From Lachnospiraceae bacterium (GTDB lineage Bacteria > Bacillota > Clostridia > Lachnospirales > Lachnospiraceae), in assembly GCA_015057115.1 (NCBI GenBank), contig SVEZ01000012.1:44552-108551 (forward strand): a stretch of 64,000 nt of DNA, given 5' to 3'. The notes under the pieces are model-generated. The model did no database searches, was not told where the DNA came from, and saw only the letters and a program-made list of their open reading frames with translations. Every line of letters begins with the position of its first letter. Position 1 is the first letter of the stretch. Shown here piece by piece: positions 60,982-64,000 of the stretch. The position numbers and the translations under genes were made by a program.

Positions 60982-61257
60982 ATGAAGCTAACAAGATACG
61001 AGCAGGAGACTATAATCAATTTCAATGCCGAGGACCCGGATGCAATAGTTTATACCCGTGATAAGACCGTTATGAGACAACTTGATGCGTTAGTTACCGA
61101 GTATCCCGATATCTTTAAGTGTATAGGCAAAACAGATATCGATAAGACCTATTCAATGCCTAAATCGCGCATTAGTTACCGTAAGCCCAGAAGGATATCT
61201 GAGGCTAAGAGAGAACAGGCAAGGATTAAGATGATGGAGATAAATCACAATCGCTAG
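60982..61257 (+). CDS. Small conjugative-element protein
   Basis: 91 residues. MKLTRYEQETIINFNAEDPD, then AIVYTRDKTVMRQLDALV and a basic C-terminus. Similar short proteins (YEQETIINFNEAE) are common in Clostridia conjugative elements; function unknown. AAAGGAG lies 11 bases before the ATG at 60982. Confidence 0.7.
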   Translation: MKLTRYEQETIINFNAEDPDAIVYTRDKTVMRQLDALVTEYPDIFKCIGKTDIDKTYSMPKSRISYRKPRRISEAKREQARIKMMEINHNR

Positions 61258-61262
61258 TAGAA

Positions 61263-61338
61263 TTTATCCCCCACATTTTTGTTGATTTATCCCCCACATT
61301 TGATATACTGATGTGGGGGATAAAGTGGGGGATAAATT
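61263..61338 (+). promoter_or_regulatory. Promoter and four TTTATCCCCCAC repeats of the ATPase gene
   Basis: Two direct copies of TTTATCCCCCACATTT (61263-61278, 61286-61301) are followed by two inverted copies GTGGGGGATAAA (61313-61324, 61325-61336). TTGATT (61282-61287) and TATACT (61304-61309) form a promoter between them. The same repeat occurs inside the gene at 62525-62562. Confidence 0.75.
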
Positions 61339-61359
61339 TTTTGAGCGGAGGATAAGTTC

Positions 61360-62757
61360 TTGAATAATACAGAAGAACTGAAGAAGATTATCAAAGATTT
61401 AATTGCGCATTATTCTGAAGAGGAATGGTTTGAATTTAAGGAAAATTGGTATGAACCAAATGCATTGGGCGAGTATATTTCTTCAATGTCAAATGTTGCA
61501 GCGATGTTAGGAGAAAAAACGGCATATCTGGTTTGGGGAGTAACTAACGATACTCATGAAGTGGTCGGAACAACTTTTAATTATCATCAGGATGTCAAAA
61601 ATGAACCGCTTGAGCATTACCTTAGTAGAAAGGTTTCGCCTGACATAGGGTTTGAGTTCGTCACCTTAACGATGTATAGAAAACGTATTGTCGTTTTAAT
61701 TATACCTGCAGCAACAAAAGTACCGACAAGTTTTGATAATACAAGATATTTGAGGGTGGGATCTAGCAAAGTTAATCTTAACAAGTACCCGGAGCGTGAA
61801 TCCAAGCTTTTTGATATTCTCAGAAACGGCATGCCGTCTTTGGTGACCGAAAAGTCTGACTGGCAGGATTTGAGTTTCAAGAAATTATTCTTGTACTATG
61901 AGGATCGTGGCATAACACTGAACAAGAAGAATTTTGAACATAATCTCAAACTGCGAACAAAAGACGGTGAATACAATATGCTAGCTCAGTTATTATCTGA
62001 TGATAGTCATATTCCGATAAGAGTATCTATTTTCAGAGGGAATGATAAAGCATCACCATTGTATTCAGTCCGCGAGTTTGGAAATAATTGCTTATTGATT
62101 TCACTTGATAAGGTTATTGAGTATGCTGATGTTTTGAATGTACTTCAAGCAGATGAGACTAATCGAAGGATAGCCAGAGATGAAGTGGCATTGTTTGATG
62201 AAGATGTATTCAGAGAGGCAATTATAAATGCGTTTGTGCATAATAAGTGGGTTGACGGCAATGCGCCGATGATAACGATATATTCAGACAGAATGGAAAT
62301 TCTTTCAAGAGGAACGCTGGCACCAAAACAAACGATGAAAGGATTTTACTTAGGAGAATCAGTTCCGGTCAATCAAGAGTTATCTGATGTATTTTTACAG
62401 TTACATATTAGTGAACGATCGGGACGAGGTGTTCCCAAAATAACAAAGAAATATGGAAAAGAGGCATATGAATTCAGAGAAAACTCAATAGTGGTTAAGA
62501 TACCCTTTTTTCGCATATCTCTAAATGTGGGGGATAAAGTGAGGGATAATGTGGGGGATAAAGAAAAGAAACTGAATCCTACACGAACCCGAATTTTAGA
62601 AGAAATGCGCAACAATCCCAATGTTACGCATGAACAGTTAGAGAAACTCGTGGGTGTTGGTAGAACAGCCATTCAGAATAATATTTCATATTTGAGAAAT
62701 AATGGTTTTATAGAGCGAATAGGATCAAATAAAAATGGTTGGTGGAAAGTGCTGTAG
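61360..62757 (+). CDS. AlbA/Schlafen-type ATP-binding protein with winged helix
   Basis: 465 residues with a TTG start (GCGGAGGA 8 bases upstream). N-terminal AlbA_2/Schlafen-like domain (about 15-140: EEEWFEFKENW, YISSMSNVAAMLGEKTAYLVWGV by region, VGTTFN). Middle ATPase-like domain (AIINAFVHNKW, MITIYSDRMEILSRG). C-terminal winged helix (NPTRTRILEEMRNNPNVTHE ... GRTAIQNNISYLRNNGFIER). The linker NVGDKVRDNVGDKEKK is encoded by copies of the promoter repeat. Often annotated as putative RecG-like or transcriptional regulator. Autoregulation is inferred. Confidence 0.85.
   Translation: MNNTEELKKIIKDLIAHYSEEEWFEFKENWYEPNALGEYISSMSNVAAMLGEKTAYLVWGVTNDTHEVVGTTFNYHQDVKNEPLEHYLSRKVSPDIGFEFVTLTMYRKRIVVLIIPAATKVPTSFDNTRYLRVGSSKVNLNKYPERESKLFDILRNGMPSLVTEKSDWQDLSFKKLFLYYEDRGITLNKKNFEHNLKLRTKDGEYNMLAQLLSDDSHIPIRVSIFRGNDKASPLYSVREFGNNCLLISLDKVIEYADVLNVLQADETNRRIARDEVALFDEDVFREAIINAFVHNKWVDGNAPMITIYSDRMEILSRGTLAPKQTMKGFYLGESVPVNQELSDVFLQLHISERSGRGVPKITKKYGKEAYEFRENSIVVKIPFFRISLNVGDKVRDNVGDKEKKLNPTRTRILEEMRNNPNVTHEQLEKLVGVGRTAIQNNISYLRNNGFIERIGSNKNGWWKVL
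62525..62562 (+). repeat. Promoter-repeat copies inside the ATPase coding sequence
   Basis: ATGTGGGGGATAAA (62525-62538), GTGAGGGATAAT (62539-62550) and GTGGGGGATAAA (62551-62562) follow each other in frame and match the inverted repeats at 61311-61336. Confidence 0.9.
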
Positions 62758-62795
62758 TATAAAAGCAGTACACTAATCAAATAGTTGGGACGGCG

Positions 62796-62838
62796 ATAGC
62801 GGATAGCAAATCTGAAATGATGAGCTACCCGCTATTTT
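62796..62838 (+). terminator. Terminator after the ATPase gene
   Basis: ATAGCGG-A-TAGC pairs with GCTA-C-CCGCTAT (one mismatch) and is followed by T5. Confidence 0.85.
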
Positions 62839-62889
62839 TATACAAAAAAACTGCCGGAAACGGCACATCAAAGAAAGGAGATTTTCAAA

Positions 62890-63273
62890 ATGGAACAGCA
62901 ACAGATTTCAGCAAAAAAGCTGAAGGCTATGGAGAAGGTTAAGCGAGCCAATGCGGAGCTTGCCAAGGTAGTTCGTGAGGAGAAGGAGCAGCTCAGAAAA
63001 GTTCAGGATCGCCACAAGTACATGATGGGCGGTTGTGTAGTGAAATACTTCCCCGAAGCTTATGACTTTAGTGAGCAGGAAATGAATCGGATCATAGCGT
63101 GCGCTTTTTCACTTAAAGATGTGAAGAACATGATTGCTACGGTTCTGAAAGAGCGACCGGATCCTGCGGTAAATAACGATGAAGAGGAGAAAGAAATCGA
63201 TGATTATGATTCTGATGAAACCGAGGAAAATGATCCCGAAGAAAATGACGATGACGAGGGCGGAGAAGCCTAA
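62890..63273 (+). CDS. DUF3847-like / MobC-type accessory protein
   Basis: 127 residues. Helical N-terminus with KLKAMEKVKRANAELAKVVR and EKEQLRKVQDRHKYMMGG, then a domain reading FSEQEMNRIIACAFSLKDV, and a very acidic tail (Asp/Glu runs from about residue 97). Similar genes stand beside MobA/MobL relaxases in Clostridia elements, as here. AAAGAAAGGAG precedes the ATG. Probably an oriT accessory DNA-binding protein (inference). Confidence 0.75.
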   Translation: MEQQQISAKKLKAMEKVKRANAELAKVVREEKEQLRKVQDRHKYMMGGCVVKYFPEAYDFSEQEMNRIIACAFSLKDVKNMIATVLKERPDPAVNNDEEEKEIDDYDSDETEENDPEENDDDEGGEA

Positions 63274-63545
63274 GGTCTTTAACCGAGATTTTCTCGGTGC
63301 GCACAGATATACCACCAGAGGTGGTACTGCGCGTCCTGCCGGAGGCGTCCTGCGGACAGCTGTTGTCTGCCGAGGGCAGCCAAGAGGGGACACTACGTTT
63401 CCCCTCCGGTGCTTGCGCACCTACCTCTATGTGTACTTTCCGCTTGGCAAAGCTCTAAAGAGCAGAGCTTCACCAGGCGAAAAGTCTGTCCTGTCAGTCC
63501 GTCCATGTTTTGGTATGCCGTCAAGGTGGAAAGCGAGGTGCGGAC
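63274..63545. other. Candidate oriT region, palindrome-rich
   Basis: ACCGAGA-TTT-TCTCGGT (63282-63298), followed directly by GCGCACA, and TACCACC-AGA-GGTGGTA (63310-63326), followed by CTGCGCG. More short GC-rich inverted repeats follow. The region lies between a MobC-like gene and the relaxase gene, the usual place of oriT for MobQ/MobL systems, whose nick sites are near TGCGC sequences next to an inverted repeat. Frames through it look unstructured. Confidence 0.55.
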
Positions 63546-64000
63546 ATGACAGTTAAAAACATCAGCACCCGTGCCAAGATATGTGGCAGGAGTGCCAAAT
63601 GTACGGGTGGTCATTCTGCCGTTGAGCAAGCCTCATATATCAGCAGGGAGAAGATGTATTGCGAGTATGACGGTCAGACATATTATCCAAAGTATTCCGA
63701 GGATCTTGTTCATTGCGAAGTTTTGCTACCGGAGAATGCACCCGAAGAATACAAAGATCCATACGTTTTATGGAATAGTGTAGAGCTTGTCGAAAAGGCA
63801 AAGGATGCTCAGCTTGCCCGAACCTTTCGTATAGAGCTGCCGAACGAGTGGAGCTATGATCTTGCCAAGGAAGTGGTGAAGGATTATTGTGAGCGGAACT
63901 TTGTCAGCAAAGGTATGTGTGTTCAGTATGCCATCCATGATTCTGAAAACAAGCAGGGGCAGAGGAACTTGCATTGCCATATTATGCTCACATTACGGAG
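63546..64000 (+). CDS. MobA/MobL relaxase, 3'-truncated by window edge
   Basis: 151 codons visible, open to the window end. Starts MTVKNISTRAKICGRSAKC; SAVEQASYISREKM matches the MobA/MobL N-terminus (usually SAVAAAAYRSG). ARTFRIELPNEW and the metal motif with H131 and HCH (143-145 in RNLHCHIMLT) identify the relaxase active site. The catalytic Tyr should be the one in ASYISREK (Tyr31) by analogy. GAGGTG lies 5 bases before the ATG. It would nick the adjacent oriT and lead the strand into the mating channel. Confidence 0.88.
   Translation, partial: MTVKNISTRAKICGRSAKCTGGHSAVEQASYISREKMYCEYDGQTYYPKYSEDLVHCEVLLPENAPEEYKDPYVLWNSVELVEKAKDAQLARTFRIELPNEWSYDLAKEVVKDYCERNFVSKGMCVQYAIHDSENKQGQRNLHCHIMLTLR

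Larger units (their letters stand above)
48230..64000. mobile_element. Integrative conjugative-type element, right end beyond the window
   Basis: From just after the ppdK terminator the content changes from housekeeping genes to XRE regulators, a CD1845-like protein, DUF5688, RepA_N-type initiator, PcfB, VirD4, a large serine recombinase, a DUF3847-like gene and a MobA/MobL relaxase. The left boundary is placed by gene content only; no attachment duplication was identified. At least two elements seem nested. Confidence 0.75.

Noticed and set aside
63179..63556. 125-codon + strand frame overlapping the DUF3847-like gene
   Set aside because: Out of frame with the gene, runs through the palindrome-rich oriT-like region and has no ribosome binding site.

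Overview
The window looks like a chromosome segment of a Gram-positive, anaerobic Clostridia member, most likely Lachnospiraceae. The grounds are AGGAGG-type ribosome binding sites almost everywhere, TTGACA/TATAAT promoters, intrinsic terminators, the ireB-ruvX-DUF1292 cluster, ThiI without a rhodanese domain, dimeric GlyQS, pyruvate phosphate dikinase, and conjugative-element genes typical of that family. Almost everything is on the + strand; the only clear minus-strand genes are an HPr-like gene and aroC. No rRNA, tRNA or CRISPR array was found.

Layout. 1-5.9 kb: two tandem paralogous secreted proteins built of Gly-rich GAGIGGG repeats followed by InlB-type and LRR-type modules; the first is cut by the window edge. 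6.0-11.85 kb: an oligopeptide ABC transporter operon (oppBCDFA). 11.9-17.5 kb: two membrane diguanylate cyclases, a DUF402 protein, a GNAT acetyltransferase, a tRNA-dihydrouridine synthase and an EamA exporter. 17.5-19.5 kb: an Rpn-type PD-(D/E)XK nuclease gene with an in-frame 12-bp repeat, and a VanY-like lipoprotein. 19.55-21.7 kb: a redox operon (thioredoxin reductase, thioredoxin, glutathione peroxidase) in which the reductase seems to lack the NADPH-binding motif. 21.7-22.4 kb: a non-coding stretch with a degenerate 41-bp-period hairpin array. 22.4-48.2 kb: housekeeping genes for RNA and ribosome modification (prmA, rsmE, cysteine desulfurase, thiI, mtaB, trmR/U32 pair, tgt), RNA decay (rnj), DNA repair (ruvX, recO), era, yajC, mscS, an M16C protease, glyQS, an aminotransferase and ppdK.

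48.2 kb to the right edge is accessory. An integrative conjugative-type element carries XRE regulators, a CD1845-like membrane protein, a DUF5688 protein, a RepA_N-type initiator, PcfB and a VirD4 coupling protein. The VirD4 gene is truncated just after its Walker A region, where a large serine recombinase gene begins, so a second element seems to have inserted there. Right of the recombinase lie an AlbA/Schlafen-type ATPase, a DUF3847-like gene, a palindrome-rich possible oriT and the start of a MobA/MobL relaxase.

The most unusual part is a pair of cargo cassettes (49.0-51.5 kb and 59.2-60.4 kb). They encode five unfamiliar proteins without Sec signals but with short Ser/Asn/Tyr-rich N-termini. 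Each cassette ends in the same ~50-bp terminator block and is bordered by fragments that look like phage tail genes. Other points worth following: an ATPase gene whose promoter repeat recurs inside its coding sequence, a five-fold 10-bp-phased TGTCA array, and a 12-bp sequence shared between the opp leader and a nested palindrome in the aroC/tgt intergenic region.
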